Below are positions 1-13,116 of a DNA stretch of 64,000 bases, in pieces. The notes under the pieces were generated by a model. It worked only from the letters and a program-made list of their open reading frames with translations, was not told the DNA's origin and did no database searches. Each line of letters starts with the position of its first letter. The first letter of the stretch is position 1. The DNA is from Rhynchopus euleeides (lineage: Eukaryota; Euglenozoa; Diplonemea; Diplonemida; Diplonemidae): assembly GCA_963210315.1 (NCBI GenBank), contig OY723243.1, positions 2,108,001 to 2,172,000 on the forward strand, in the 5' to 3' direction. Position numbers and translations under genes: made by a program.

Positions 1-2
1 AG

Positions 3-3000
3 CGTGACGGGCAGACATGCCACGACAAGAACACCGAGGCCTACGCGACGGGGGACTGGCAGTGCCGCTGCCCGCCCCCGCTGCAGGACAAGTTTACCAC
101 CGCGGGGCTGGCGGTGTGCGGGCTGGACGAGTGCACGGAGAACGTGAACGGGACCATTCCCGGGGCCATCTGTGGGCAGGCGGGGCAGGCGTGCCACGAC
201 TCACACCTCGGTACGCTCGGCGACTTCGACTGCGTGTGCGTGAAGCCGCGCCAGGGGACGAAGACGGGTGGGCCGGCACTGTGCACAACAGACGAGTGCC
301 TCATCCACGGGGACAAGTGCGGCAAGGCGAACCAGACCTGCATTGACAGGAACCTGACGGCGCTGAACGACTGGGAGTGCGTGTGCCCGCCGCCGTCTTC
401 TAATGTGCAGCAGGGGGCGGTGGCTGTGTGCGAGGTTGACGAGTGCATGGACAAGCGGTACGTGTGCGAGGGAGCGAAGCCTGCGCAGCAGTGCGTCGAC
501 ACCGACAAGCTGAAGGACGGGACGTGGGAGTGCCGGTGCGTGGCGCCGTCTTCGGGTTCCGCGGCTGGGAAGGCTGCATCCTGCCTGCTCAACGAGTGCA
601 AGCAGCAGTGCGCGACCTGTGAGAAGGGCGTGTGTGCCGCCGCAGGGCAGACGTGCGAGGACCCGAACCCCTCTTTTGCCAGCCTGCACGACTGGGTGTG
701 CAAGTGCGCGCCGCCGTCGACGCAGTCTGCAGTGGCAAACACCGCCGTGTGCTCTGTGGACGAGTGCGAGCGTGCGCGCCATGTGTGTGCGGCCGCGGGG
801 CAGACGTGCGTCGACCCGAACAAGGCGGCGAACAGCCTGAGCGACTGGGAGTGCCACTGCCAGGCGCCTGCGAGCGGGAAGGCGAAGAAGGGCCTGGCGG
901 TGTGCATCGTGGACGAGTGCAAGAGCCACGGGCACGTGTGCATCACCCACGGGCAGGTGTGTGCCGACACCCACAAGGGCGAGAAGAGCCTGAACGACTG
1001 GGAGTGCCTGTGCCCGGCACCCGAGGTGGGGCCCCCCGGGAAGCAGAAGGCGGCGTCGTGCAGGATGGTTGGGGAGTGCGAAGACCCGACGGTCAGCGAC
1101 GTGTGCACGTCCGCGGGGCAGGTGTGTGATGACCCCGACAAGGCAAAGAAGGGCGACTGGCGGTGCCTGTGCCTGCCCCCGGCGACGGGCGCGCCGGGTG
1201 CGATGGCTGCAGCGGCGTGTGCGCTGGACGAGTGTGTGTCGCAGTGCTCGACGTGTGCCGGATCTGCCTGCACTGACGCGGGGCAGACATGCGTCGATGT
1301 GAACAAGGACCCCCTGACTGGGCTGAACTCGTGGGAGTGCCGCTGCGTTGCGCCTGCGTCTGGGTCACAGGTCGGCGCTGCCGCCGTGTGCCAGGAGAAT
1401 GAGTGCGACGTGCACCGGTCTACATGCGTGACGGCTGGGCAGGACTGCGTGGACCCGAACCCCAAGGTGCTGGGGGACTGGCGCTGCGAGTGCAAGGCGC
1501 CGGGCAAGGGGCAGTCGACAGGCTCCGTCGCGCAGTGCATGGTGGACGAGTGCGACGTGCACGGTGTGGTGTGCACGGCAAAGGGGCAGACGTGTGTCGA
1601 CAAGAACACCGCCGCCTCGTCGCTGAACGACTGGGAGTGCCAGTGCGCTGCGCCGTGGGCGGGGAGTGCGGTGGCGGCGCCTGCGAAGTGCACGCTCGAC
1701 GAGTGCACGCTGTACGGAGAGACGTGCCGCGGTGCCGGGCAGACGTGCGTTGACCTGGAGGTCGGGCTCGAGGGATTCTGGCGGTGCTTCTGCCCGCCGC
1801 CGAACGAGAAGGTGTCGAGGGCGGGGTCACCTGCGCGGTGCACGGTGGACGAGTGCACGGAGGTGTTCGGGAACATCACCGCTGTGCTGGCCAAGGGGGC
1901 GAAGAACGAGTGCGAGAAGAAGGGGCAGACGTGCGTGGACCCCGACACGTCGTACAACCATCTCGGGAACTGGGTGTGCCAGTGCCCTGGGAGCAATCAG
2001 ACGGCGGTGGCGAACCCAGCTGTGTGCGAAATGGACGAGTGCTCCATCGACCAGAACAAGAAGGCGTGCGCGGCTGGGCAGCTGTGCGTGGACCCGAAGT
2101 GGACGACAAAGGACGACTGGGAGTGCAGGTGTGCGCCCCCTGCGGTCGGGAGTGCCGCGAAGGGTCCTGCGGTGTGTATGGAGGACGAGTGCGCACAGCA
2201 CGAGAAGGACTGCCACTCCGTCGGGCAGGTGTGTGTCGATGCGGACCAGTCCAACAACGGGACGTGGGAGTGCCATTGCCCGCCGGGCAGCCCCATCGTG
2301 GCGCAGGCCGTGATGGGTGCGGCCGACTGCACGCCTCGCGAGAGCGAGTGTGCTGTGGAGGCGGTGCGGCGGACGTGCAGTGACAAGGGGCAGGCTTGCG
2401 TCGACCCCGACGTGCGGAAGCGCGGTGACTGGAAGTGCGAGTGCCTGGCACCGGCTGCGGGGACGGCAGGTATCGGCGCGCCGGCATTGTGTGTGCTGGA
2501 CGAGTGCAAGGGGAACTGCACGACCTGCGAGAACGACGTCTGCAGTCAGGCCGGGCAGAAGTGTTTCGACCCCAACACGGACGGGACATCCCTGCATGAC
2601 TGGATGTGCCGCTGCACGCACGGTGTGCAGGGGTCTGCGACGGCACAAGCGGCAACGTGCCAGCTGGATGAGTGTGCGACTGTGTGCCCCACGTGTGCGG
2701 ACCACGGCGAGGGCAACGTGTGCACCCGCACCGGCACGCTGTGCCACGACCCCAACCACGACGCGCGGTCGGTCAGCGACTGGATGTGCGTGTGCAAGCC
2801 CCCCGCCGTCGGGACCCGCACCCTCGGGATCCCTGTGTGCATCGTGGACGAGTGTGTGACGCTGCAGGGGGCGCCGCCCGCCTGTGACGCAGGGCAGACG
2901 TGCACCGACCCGAACACGGACCCCTCGTCGCTCGGGGACTACGTGTGCACGTGCCCGAAGCCGCAGACTGGGGCCGGTGTGGGGCACGCTGCGCGCTGCG

Positions 3001-6000
3001 TGCTGAACGAGTGCAACAAGCCAGCGAATTTCCACGTGTGCGAGAAGGTCGGGCAGGTGTGCATCGACCCGAGGCCTGTGCCCGGGTCGACGGGGGACTG
3101 GGAGTGCCACTGCCCGCAGGGCCACGTGTTCGAGGTGGCGAAGGTGGCAGCCTGTGTCTTGGACGAGTGCAAGGAAAGCTGCAAGACGTGCGCGAACAAG
3201 GGTGGTGGCAACGTGTGCACGCAGGCGGGGCAGGTGTGCGTTGATCCGAACACGGCGGTGGCTTCCACGAACGACTGGATGTGCAAGTGCAGCACAGGCG
3301 GTGCCACGGCTGTGGCCAACGTTGCCGTGTGCCAGGTTGACGAGTGCGTCGACGTGACGAACTTCGGGGCGGTGACGTGCAAGGACTCGCCGCGTGTGAC
3401 GACAGACGGGTGCGAGTGCGAGTGCGGTTGGAAGTACGCGGGGCTGAGCTTCCTGGGTGCGGGGCCTGGCATCGATTCTGAGTGCCACGCCGGATGCTGC
3501 AACCCGACGGGCCGTGCGGGCGGCGACTGGTGCATTGTGGCGGACACCGCGGCGAACAAGGCGAAGGGGTGCCCCGTGGGTGGGAAGAAGCTGGAGGACC
3601 GTATGCGCACATGCGCCCCGCCCGCAAAGACAACAAAGACGGCGTGCGGGTCGGGCCAGCTGTGCGTGGACCCGAACACGGCTGCGAAGAGCCTGGGCGA
3701 CTGGAGGTGCGAGTGCGTGGCGCCTGCCTTCGGGGCGGCTGGGGTGAAGCAGCGTGCGACATGCGTGACAGACGAGTGCAAAGACAAGGGGCAGGTGTGC
3801 GTCGCCGCCGGGCAGCAGTGCGTCGACGGGCCTGGTGTGGGGGACTGGAAGTGCGTGTGCCCGACAGGGGCAGAGGGCGAGAAGGCCACGGCAGTGGCAA
3901 CGTGCACATGGCACGGGGAGTGTGTCGCGAACTCTGCGGTGTGCACCCAGGTGGGGCAGATGTGCTACGACCCCGACCCGAAGAAGGCCGGTGACTGGGT
4001 GTGCAAGTGCGTCGACCCCGCGTCCGGGGTGAGTGCGCGTGGGGGCCCTGCCGTGTGCAAGCTGAACGAGTGCACGTCACAGTGCCCGACGTGTGCCGAC
4101 AAGGGGGCAGGCAACGTCTGTGAGGCGGCAGGTCAGCGGTGTGAGGACGTGTCGACATCACCCGCGAGCCTGCAGGACTGGCGCTGCCTGTGCCCTGCAG
4201 GGCAGGTGGGGGTGCAGGCGCTTGCCCCTGCAGAGTGCCGCATCGACGAGTGCCTCGCAAACAACGGCCGCCTGGCGCAGGTGTGCGGGGCGGCGGGGCA
4301 GACGTGCGTCGACTCCAACACGCGGGTGGCGAGCGGGACAGGGGACTGGAAGTGCGTGTGCCCTGCCCCTGCGACAGGCGAGGCCACCGCGCGCCCTGCG
4401 TCGTGTGTGTGGGACGAGTGCCAGGACGACAAGGTCAGGAAGGTGTGCACCGATGCCGGGCAGCGCTGCGAGGACCCGAGCAAGGATGCCGCCAGCAAGA
4501 ACGACTGGTACTGCCAGTGCGAGCGCACCTTCGAAGGCACGCCGTCGCCGACAAAGGTGGGCGCGCCCGCTGTGTGCAAGCCCAGCTCGTGGTGCGCGAA
4601 GTACGGGAAGACGTGCACTGCACGCGGGCAGCTGTGCGTGACGGCCCCGAAGAAGACCACAGAGGGCCGCTGCGAGTGTGTCGCACCGCAGACACAGGCG
4701 GGCACGCCGCTCCCTTTTGTCACCACGACGGCAGTGGCGGCACAGTGCGTGCTGGACGAGTGCGCGGCGGTGTGCCCGACGTGCGCAAACACCGGCAAGG
4801 GGAATGTGTGTGTGCAGGCGGGACAGACGTGTGTGGAGGTCAGCACCGACCCGACAAAGACCCACGATTGGCGTTGCGTCTGCGGCAGCGGGAAGACGGG
4901 GAGCGCTGTTGCGGCTGTGGCGGCATGCACAAACAACGAGTGCGAAGGGCCCGGGCTGGTGTGCACGAAGAACGAGCAGACGTGCACTGACCCGGACAGT
5001 GCTGTTGATGGGGACTGGTACTGCACGTGCCACACGCCTGCAGTGGGGAAGCAGCTGGCTGGGATGGCTAAGTGCACGCTGGACGAGTGTGTGCTGCACG
5101 AGCACACGTGCAGTGCGGTGGGGCAGACGTGCTACGACCCCGACATGTCTGAGGCGAAGCGGGGTGACTGGGAGTGCCACTGTCCGTCCCCCGCGACCGG
5201 AAAGGGTGTGGCCAAGGTGGCAGCATGCACGTACATCGGCGACTGTGCCGACAAGGCGGTCGCTGGTGTCTGCGAGAAGGCTGGGCAGACGTGCTACGAC
5301 CCGGACGCAGCTACGGCCGGTGACTGGGAGTGCCACTGCGTGTCGCCACAGGTCGGGGACGTCAAGAAGAACGGCCCTGCGAAGTGCATGCTGGACGAGT
5401 GCCGTGCGACGTGCGAGTCGTGTGCGACGAAGCCCGGATTGCGTACGCACGTGTGTGTCGCGGCGGAGCAGCAGTGCGTGGACCCCAACACAGACCCTGC
5501 GGCCACGGGTGACTGGCGGTGCCGCTGTGCCGCGCCTGCCTTCGGGGAGCAGCGTGGCGCGGCAGCCGCGTGCTCAATGGACGAATGCTCTATCGAGGCC
5601 AACAGGCGCATTGTGCGCGTCGATGCTGGACACGAAGAAGAAGCCGGTGCAGATGTGCGTCGACCCTGACAAGACGAAGACAGGCGACTGGGTGTGCCAG
5701 TGCTCGTGGCCGTATGTGGGGGCACCCGGGAAGCGCGAGCTTGCGGCTTGCAGTGTGGACGAGTGCACCGTGGAGAAGAAGTGGCTGCCGCAGGGGAAGG
5801 CAAACGGCAACGAGGTGTGCGCGAAGGCGGGGCAGCGGTGTGTCGACCCAAAGCAGGACGTGGATGCGCTGGGGGACTGGGTGTGCCAGTGCCCGGACCC
5901 GAACGACGGGAGCGCAATCGGGGGGACTGTCGCACAGTGCAAGACTGTCAACAACTGCACAAAGTTCGGGAGCCAGTGCGGGGAGGGGCAGATGTGTGTG

Positions 6001-9000
6001 GAGAAGAGCGGGAACTGGTACTGCGCGTGCCTTGCACCCCTGTCCGGCGAGAAGCTGAACGGGCGTGCCCAGTGCATCCTCGACGAGTGCAGTGAGAAGT
6101 GCGAGACGTGCGCCCAGCAGGGCCTGACCCACACGTGTGTGTCGGCCGGGCAGACCTGTGTCGACAGGAACACCGCCCCCAGCAGCCTGCGCGACTGGTC
6201 GTGCGAGTGCCAGGTGGGCACGGGGACGGCCGTCGGCGCACCTGCCGTGTGCGAGGTGGACGAGTGCGTGTCGAACCGCGTGGTGTGCGAGGCGGCGGGG
6301 CAGATCTGCGAGGACCCGAACAAGGGTGTGCAGATGAGCGGGGACTGGCTGTGCCTGTGCCTTACGCCTGCGTCCGGCTCTGCCGTGGCGGGGGCTGCGT
6401 CGTGCACGCTCGACGAGTGCGGGACGTACGGGCACGTGTGCGCTGCTGCCGGGCAGACCTGTGTGGACCAGAGCACGTCCCCGGCGAGCCGTGGGGACTG
6501 GACGTGCCACTGCCCGGAGGATGCGAAGGGGATGATGGTCGGCGGCGTGGCGACGTGCACCTACACAGGCGGGTGCGACTTGGAGGCGAACCGCGGGGTG
6601 TGCGCTGCTGCCGGGCAGAAGTGCGTGCAGGGGGCTAACGTGACAGATGCCAGCAGCTGGCGGTGCGCGTGCCTCGCCCCCTTCCACGGCACACCGACCG
6701 AGAAGGCGGTGGCGACGTGCATTGTGAACGAGTGCGACGACATCTGCCCCACGTGCGCCCGCACAAGCAGGAAGGCCGTCAATGTGTGCACGGCTGCGGG
6801 GCAGGGTTGCACCGACCCCGATATGGCCATGGACAAGCTCAATGACTGGACGTGCCAGTGTGTGGCACCGGCCACCGCGACAGCTGTGGGCAAGCCTGTT
6901 GACAGGTGTGTGGTTGACGAGTGCAAGGCGGCGACACCCACAGGGGCACTGACGTGTGCGCACTTCCGCAGGTACACCCTTGATGGGTGCGAGTGTGCGT
7001 GCGACTGGCAAGCGTCGTCGGAGAGCGGGCTGCTGGGCACGGGGCCTGGCTTCTCGAAGCCGTGCCACACGGCGTGCTGCAACCCCGACCGGTCGGCGGA
7101 CGGTGACTGGTGCTTTGTGGCTGACACACCGTTCAACAGGCAGAACCCGAAGTGCGTGGCCAAGCAGCGCAAGACGTGTGCGGCTGGAAGCGTGCCTGCG
7201 CCTGCAGGAGCGCCTTCGCCGAAGTACGAGAACGTGTGCGCCGAGAAGGGACAAATGTGTGTCGACGTGGACCTGTCCCCGACGGTGCTGGGCAGCTGGG
7301 AGTGCAGGTGCCCGCTCTCTGACAGCAAGAAGCAGATCGCCCCAGCTGTGTGTGGTATGTCAACTCAGTGTTGTTGTGAATCGCGATCGTATTTCTAGGG
7401 ACAGATCTGTTGGAGTTCTTAGGACTCAAGATACCAGTACCTGGTGTGGGGCTTCCCGTACGCTGTGTACAACGAGCGGGATGCATTTTCGTGTCTTTTT
7501 ATTACCACACTACCAAACTACAGATGTGGATGAATGTCTGAACGTGACAGTCTGCCTGAAAGCAGGACAGACATGCCGCGATACGAACAATGCAAGCGGG
7601 TCGCTCGGGGACTGGGAATGCGTGTGCCCGCCGCATGCGACTGGCAGTCAGAAGGGCGCGGTGGCTACGTGCGGTATGTGATGATGCGTGTCTGTTGAGC
7701 TGAGGTTGCCTGATCGTCTGGGCGGTGTACAATGTGGCAAGGGGGTGAAGTGCATGTGTGTGGCAGGCCGTATCAAGGGCAGGTGCTTGGTGCGTTGGAC
7801 ACGCGCACGCCCACCCACTACACCTACCCACCCACCACAGCTCACGGCGACGGAGACGAGTGCAAGACCCACGCAACCGCCTGCAAGGGCGAGGGGCAGT
7901 ACTGCTACGACCCAGACACAGCAGCTGCTGGTGACTGGGAGTGCCGCTGTGCCGATCCGGCGACGACTGTGACGAAGGGGGCACAGGGCCCTGCGACGTG
8001 CCAGCTGGACGAGTGTGCGGCGCAGTGCCCGACGTGTGCCGACAAGGGCGACGGCAAGGGCTTTGCCTGCAAGGGTGCTGGGCAGCGCTGCGTGGACCCG
8101 GGGATGGCACTCACGCAGGTCGGCGACTGGCAGTGCGAGTGTGTTGCGCCAGCGAAGGGGGCAGCTGCTGTTGCGGAACGCGCCGTGTGTGGTATGCCAT
8201 TCGATTCCAGCTTCCAGCCACTGTTGCCCGCCCCTCCCCACCTCCTCCTCACACAGTGCACGATGAGTGCCTGCTGGTTGCGAACGCCAACGTGTGTGGT
8301 GCTGCCAGCCAGGACTGCGTTGACCCTGACCAGAGCGAGACGAGCCTGAACGACTGGACGTGCGTGTGCAAGGCCCCCCAGACGGGCAAGGCCCTGACAG
8401 CTGCAGCCAGCTGCACCTGGGATGAGTGCCTGGACAGCAGCGTCGCGCGGACGTGCAGCGCCGCTGGGCAGACTGTATGTTGCAATGCCAGGGAGGGTGT
8501 AGGAATCTGCATGTGATGCATATGAGGCATATCATGGGCGTGAGTGATACGTGCTTGTGTGTGCTATGCGGGCCACAGTTCAGGGGTACATGGAACATTT
8601 GAACAGAGTGTTCGCCAAAACCAGAGATCGGTTGCTGTGTGGCCTCATGCATCCACCCACACCCTTCACAGTGCTATGACCCGGACATGCGTGCATCCAC
8701 AACCGGTGACTGGAAGTGCCGTTGCCCGAACCCATCGACTGGCGAAGGTGCAGGAAAACCTGCCACATGCACCTTCACCGGAGAGTGCGCCACTCCTGAG
8801 ATCGCAAGCGTGTGCACATCTCGCGGGCAGACATGCGTGGACCCCGATGTTGTGAAGGCAGGTGACTGGGTGTGCCAGTGTGTGTTCCCGCAGACGGGGG
8901 TGAATGGGCTGAACAAGCCTGCAAAGTGTGGGACGAATGAGTGCACCGTGCAGTGCCCGACGTGCGAGCGTGGGGCGTGCGCAGCGGCCGGGCAGGTGTG

Positions 9001-9553
9001 CGAGGACCCGGACCCGTCGAAGGAGGGCGACTGGGTGTGCAAGTGCAGGGCCCCGCAGCTCGGGACGCCAGCGGTGGGCAAACCTGCTGCCTGTGTGGGT
9101 GTGCAGTGCACTGACATGTCCACGGAGGGCGCCTGCACTGCCGAGCCGCAGTGCGTGTACGATGGGGTGCAGGGCGTGTGTGTGTCGCGTGTGGTGGTCC
9201 CCGGGTGGAACGTCACACAGACCCTCACTCTCACACTCAACGAGACGGAGGACCTCCGTGCTGCGACTGGCGACGGCGACGACGACTGCGTGCTGTGCTG
9301 GCTGCTGCCGCTTCTGCTGCTGCTGTGCTGCTCGTGCTGCCTCCTCGCCTTCCTGGCCATGCGGAGGCGCCAGCAGCAGAACGAGGCCGAGGACGAGAAG
9401 TGGAACAAACAGTTCGAGGCGGAGGTGGACGAGGAGGACGGCGAGGAGAACCTGGGGATGCGCAGCCCCTCGGCAAGCGGCGATGCCCACGAGGCACTGC
9501 TGACAGAGGAGATGGCAGAGAACAGCAGGAAGGATGACAGTGACGACATCTAG
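3..9553 (+). CDS. Giant cysteine-rich modular type I surface protein (5' partial)
   Basis: The reading frame is open at the window edge, so the 5' end is missing. The protein is a chain of about 48 modules of 50-60 residues, each built as DEC...C..AGQTCVDPN...GDWxCxC..PA.G...C, resembling EGF-like disulfide modules. A membrane segment (CVLCWLLPLLLLLCC, near 9285-9360) and an acidic cytoplasmic tail of about 65 residues follow, so I infer a type I surface protein. Exons: 3-7354, 7524-7673, 7841-8191, 8257-8474 and 8672-9553. Introns of 169, 167, 65 and 197 bases all have GTATG donors and AG acceptors, and phases match throughout. Introns 1-3 are phase 1 and lie at module borders. The frame moves by one base near 5604-5608 inside a module, which is an assembly indel, a true frameshift or a recoding site. 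Function is unknown; adhesion or cell-coat roles are guesses. Confidence 0.85.
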
Positions 9554-11378
9554 AGCCCGCCCCTGTGCCAACAGAATCCTGTTGTGCTGGGAAGGCAGCT
9601 CTGCGCGTGTTCGATGCCGAGCTCCTGCATTCTTTTTGTTGTCTCGATTGCCCCCCCGTCCCCTTCATCACTGACAGGCCTCATCATCTGCAGAGGTTTC
9701 TTGTACCCCCTTGCTGTTATCTTCCTTTATCACGTCTGTGTGTGACTCTATTCTTTTCTGTGCCGTTTGCTGTTTGAACTTTGCGTGCCGGATGTTCCTT
9801 TGCCTTTTTATATTTACCAGTTACGAGTATCGAATCATAGCGGCGTCACGAACTAACGAAAGTAACGAAGGAAGTCATACGACTGAAACTTTATAATGAT
9901 CGCACCTTCATGCCACTTCACAGGGGCTTCCATAGCCTTTGACACAATTAGTGTGCGCTCAAAATCCCTGCCACACCGTGGCTGTATCTTTTTTTTGTTG
10001 GGAGGGCATCCTTCCTTCTATTCTACTCTTCTAGAGGGTTTCTACAAAACGATCGTAACAGAAGCGCGGCCGCTGTTTTTTTTTGCCACCGCAACACACT
10101 GCGCGTCATCACGAGCGTCTTTTTATATCTTCAACACAACTCTATTCGTGCGTGTCAGCGTTTGCCCCTCGCCTCCTATGCAACCCCTTTCACGGGGTTG
10201 CTTCGAGGTTGCATGTGTCGAGGTACCATACGTCTGAGGCTTCTTGTTCTTCCCCATCCCATTCCATACCCCCCTTGCCCTTCCCCCTTGTTCCCCAAGG
10301 CTTGTCAGGCCTGCCTCTTCGCCCTTCCAACAGCAACGGTGATGTACACGACCCCGTTGTTGACCTGCCGCACGCACCCCCACAGGGTCCCGTGTCTGAA
10401 AGGTCGTCGCCCCTCATCTTGTGTGCGTGATGCGTGATGCACGATGCGTGCCCCCTCCCCCCCCGAAGAGGAATCAGCGACTGGTGAGTGTAGCTGCTCG
10501 CATTGGTTCGGCGCTTCGGTTGCATTGCATGTTGGCGTGACGTTGGTGCCTGGCCTCACCCTGAGTGCGGTACCCTCAGCGCGCTGCTTGGATGAATGTC
10601 CAAAAAGGGGGGCTTCGCTCTGAAGTGCAGGGCGGTGGCGCCCTGACACTTCGCGGCACGGTTTGGCAGAGCCGAGGTCCATTGCTCCAGGACTGGTGGT
10701 GTTTTGTTGCATCCCCGAAAAAGCAAAAGAAAACTGGCCTGGCCCATGTGCTTGTGTTGGTGGCGGCGAGGGGGGTGTTTACGCCACACACACTCTCACA
10801 ATCCGTGGAAAGGTCCACCCAAAGTCGATCCACTCAAAAGAACCCCCACCCTTCCCATCCTCCCCACACAAACGCACAGTGCAGTGTGCCTGGAGCCCAC
10901 TACACCTCGTTGTGCCTTGGAACCTCGCGGTTTTGCGTGCGTACCTTGCCTTTGAATAGTTCAGTGTCAATACGAACACTGCCGAACACTTGGTCCGCAC
11001 TTCCTGCACCAGGCTGTCTGCATCTGGGGATGCCGTCGAAGCAACTCGGCCCCCTCGCGTGGCAGCCGCGTGCAAAGAGTACAGGCCAGACGAATCATGC
11101 TTGTGGTGCTATTGTGCGTGCGCATCAGAGGAGAGGGAATCGGAATGCAGAAGTGGGTCTCCCTGTCGCAGGGGCCTTGGCTATGGTGCTGCAGCTGTTG
11201 CATACCCCCCTCCCCTCCCGCCCCCCCTGTTTGCAGACAGATGCCGCGTCCCCACCACCCATCATTCCGGTGTCGTTCTCGGCCCCTCCCCTCCCCAGGC
11301 ATTTTCCACCCTTCCCCGACAGGGCCACAGGCTTCCCCCTCTGGGGACCACCCCCTCCGCCGGTTCCCTCCCCAGAGG
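9554..11378. other. Intergenic stretch, no gene recognised
   Basis: This holds the 3' untranslated region of the surface-protein gene and then T- and C-rich DNA with weak open frames of unconvincing composition. Pyrimidine tracts become dense from about 11190, with possible splice acceptors at 11236 and 11375 ahead of the next gene. I see no RNA gene. Confidence 0.6.
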
Positions 11379-12527
11379 ATGCAGGGCGGGAAAGGGGGGA
11401 AGGGGCCCGCGGGGCCCGACCCGTTGAGCCGGCTGTATTCCTTCCCTGCGAACAGCCAGTTCTGGGCAGAGCTGGTGCGGCAGGCGAAGGGGCACCCGGG
11501 GGCGATGCGTGCGCCGCACTTCCATGTCGACTGCCCCAACATGCGGGAGGGGATGCTGCTGAACAAATACTTTCTGAGGAGCTTTGTCGTGGGGTGGGAG
11601 CGGAACAACGGGCACGTCGTGAAGAAATCCGACGCCAACACGCGGGACAGCACCAACCACGAGTCCGCAGAGTTCTGGGGAGGCGAACGGAGACCCGCGC
11701 AGGGCGGCGCCGGAGCGGAATGGGACGGCTGGGAAGGGTGGGACGAGTCGCAGGACTGGGATCCCTCCGGGGGGGGCTACTGGCAGCAGCCGCAGCAGCA
11801 GCCCACCGCACCCCACCACCTGTCCCAGAACCCCCCGGGGGCGGTGCCCGACAGCTTCGCGACGGCTTCCCCTATGGGGGCTCGCGCGCTGCATTCCACC
11901 TCCTGGCAGGGCCCTGCCAGCGCGCAGCAGCCCTCCCAGATCACGCAGCACCGCAGCTTCGACCCGCCGCACCCACAGCAGCAATACACTGTGGGCGTCC
12001 GCCCCGCTGCTGCGCAGCACCAACCCCCCGCACCCCACTCGCATGGCGGCGGGACGTGCCCCACCTGCAGGCAGCATGTTGGCGGGGGTGTCAGCCAGGT
12101 GAGCTTTGCCCCGCACGCCTCCTCCTCGCCAGCACCTGTTGCGCCTCCGGCGCAACCGGGTGTGCCGTATATCTCTGTGCGGCAGGCTGAGGCTGATGCG
12201 AGTGTGGATCAGATGTTCATGGTGTCGCAGGGTGGTGGTGGTGGTGGGGGTGTGTCGATGCATTCCTTCGCACCGCAAGGGGGTGGTGGTGGTGGTGGTG
12301 GTGGTGGGCGATCCACCTCCGCCGCACGCTCGATGGGCGGCCCCAGCAACCTCAGCCTCGAGGAGAAGCTGCGGAACGCCCAGATCCGGCAGAGGGACTG
12401 GCAGGGGTCGCGGAACGACTGGACTGGCCAGGGGAGCCGGCCGGAGAATGCGAGTGCGCCGCGCCCGGTGCAGTATGGCGTGACGGTGGCGCATGACATA
12501 CCCCTTTCGATGTCTTCGAGGCGGTGA
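11379..12527 (+). CDS. Unknown Gln/Pro/Gly-rich protein with conserved-looking N-terminal part
   Basis: I do not recognise this protein (382 residues from the chosen start). The ATG is four bases after the acceptor CCCTCCCCAG ending at 11375, which is why I chose it; the frame is open further upstream but only as Pro/Ser-rich low-complexity sequence. Residues 15-105 look folded (SFPANSQFWAELVRQAKG, then NMREGMLLNKYFLRS). The middle is Gln/Pro/His-rich with one CPTCR pair. Two polyglycine runs (seven and ten residues) lie near residues 285-310. The last 75 residues are polar (LSLEEKLRNAQIRQRDW). A scaffold or RNA-binding role would fit the composition but nothing proves it. No internal intron is needed. 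Confidence 0.65.
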   Translation: MQGGKGGKGPAGPDPLSRLYSFPANSQFWAELVRQAKGHPGAMRAPHFHVDCPNMREGMLLNKYFLRSFVVGWERNNGHVVKKSDANTRDSTNHESAEFWGGERRPAQGGAGAEWDGWEGWDESQDWDPSGGGYWQQPQQQPTAPHHLSQNPPGAVPDSFATASPMGARALHSTSWQGPASAQQPSQITQHRSFDPPHPQQQYTVGVRPAAAQHQPPAPHSHGGGTCPTCRQHVGGGVSQVSFAPHASSSPAPVAPPAQPGVPYISVRQAEADASVDQMFMVSQGGGGGGGVSMHSFAPQGGGGGGGGGGRSTSAARSMGGPSNLSLEEKLRNAQIRQRDWQGSRNDWTGQGSRPENASAPRPVQYGVTVAHDIPLSMSSRR

Positions 12528-13116
12528 TGGTCCCGTGAGAGAGAGGGGGTGGTGGTGTGGTGTGGTGTGGTGTGGTAGTTTGGTGGCTTTGCTCTTGCAA
12601 AGGTGGGGAGGAGCGGTGGAGGGTGTGTGGCAGGGGTTCGGTGCAAAAAAAAGTTAGTGTCGCACAGGGGTGGGGGTGGGGTGTTGCGTGCGTGTGTTTG
12701 TTCTGCCTTTTTGTCTTTCTCTGCCTTGTTTCAGTACGTTCGCCTTCTTTCTGCAGATTAACACACTGGTTGCACAAACAAGCACATGACGCACACCGGT
12801 CCTTATGCAAGCCGAACAGAGATGGTGCGAATTGCCCGGGCCTGTCTGGTTCACCCCGAGCCAAGGATGATTTGATTGTCAAACGGGCGATGTTTTCTCT
12901 GTATCGTGGTGTATGTGTGTGTGCCGCGTGCCTCTTCTTCATCCTGGTGTTGTCACAGCGCGTGAACATCGTGCCAAGATTCTGCCACGTCTTAGCGTCG
13001 GCAGAGGCAAGAAAGAAACCATTGACCCCCTCTTCCAGTGCTCTCGCTGGTCGCCACGATCTGACAAACGGCATGGCGAATTTTGAGGTCGAAAAAAAGA
13101 GGCGGAAAAAAAATTT

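Noticed and set aside
41-1996. Very long open frame on the - strand opposite the surface gene
   Set aside because: Its sequence (STHVCP and HSSTVH repeats) is the mirror of the DEC modules. Lack of stops follows from the repeat and GC bias. No gene start or independent features.
1827-3914. 695-codon open frame on the - strand
   Set aside because: Same cause as above: Arg/His/Leu/Ala composition of a reversed GC-rich repeat, not a protein.
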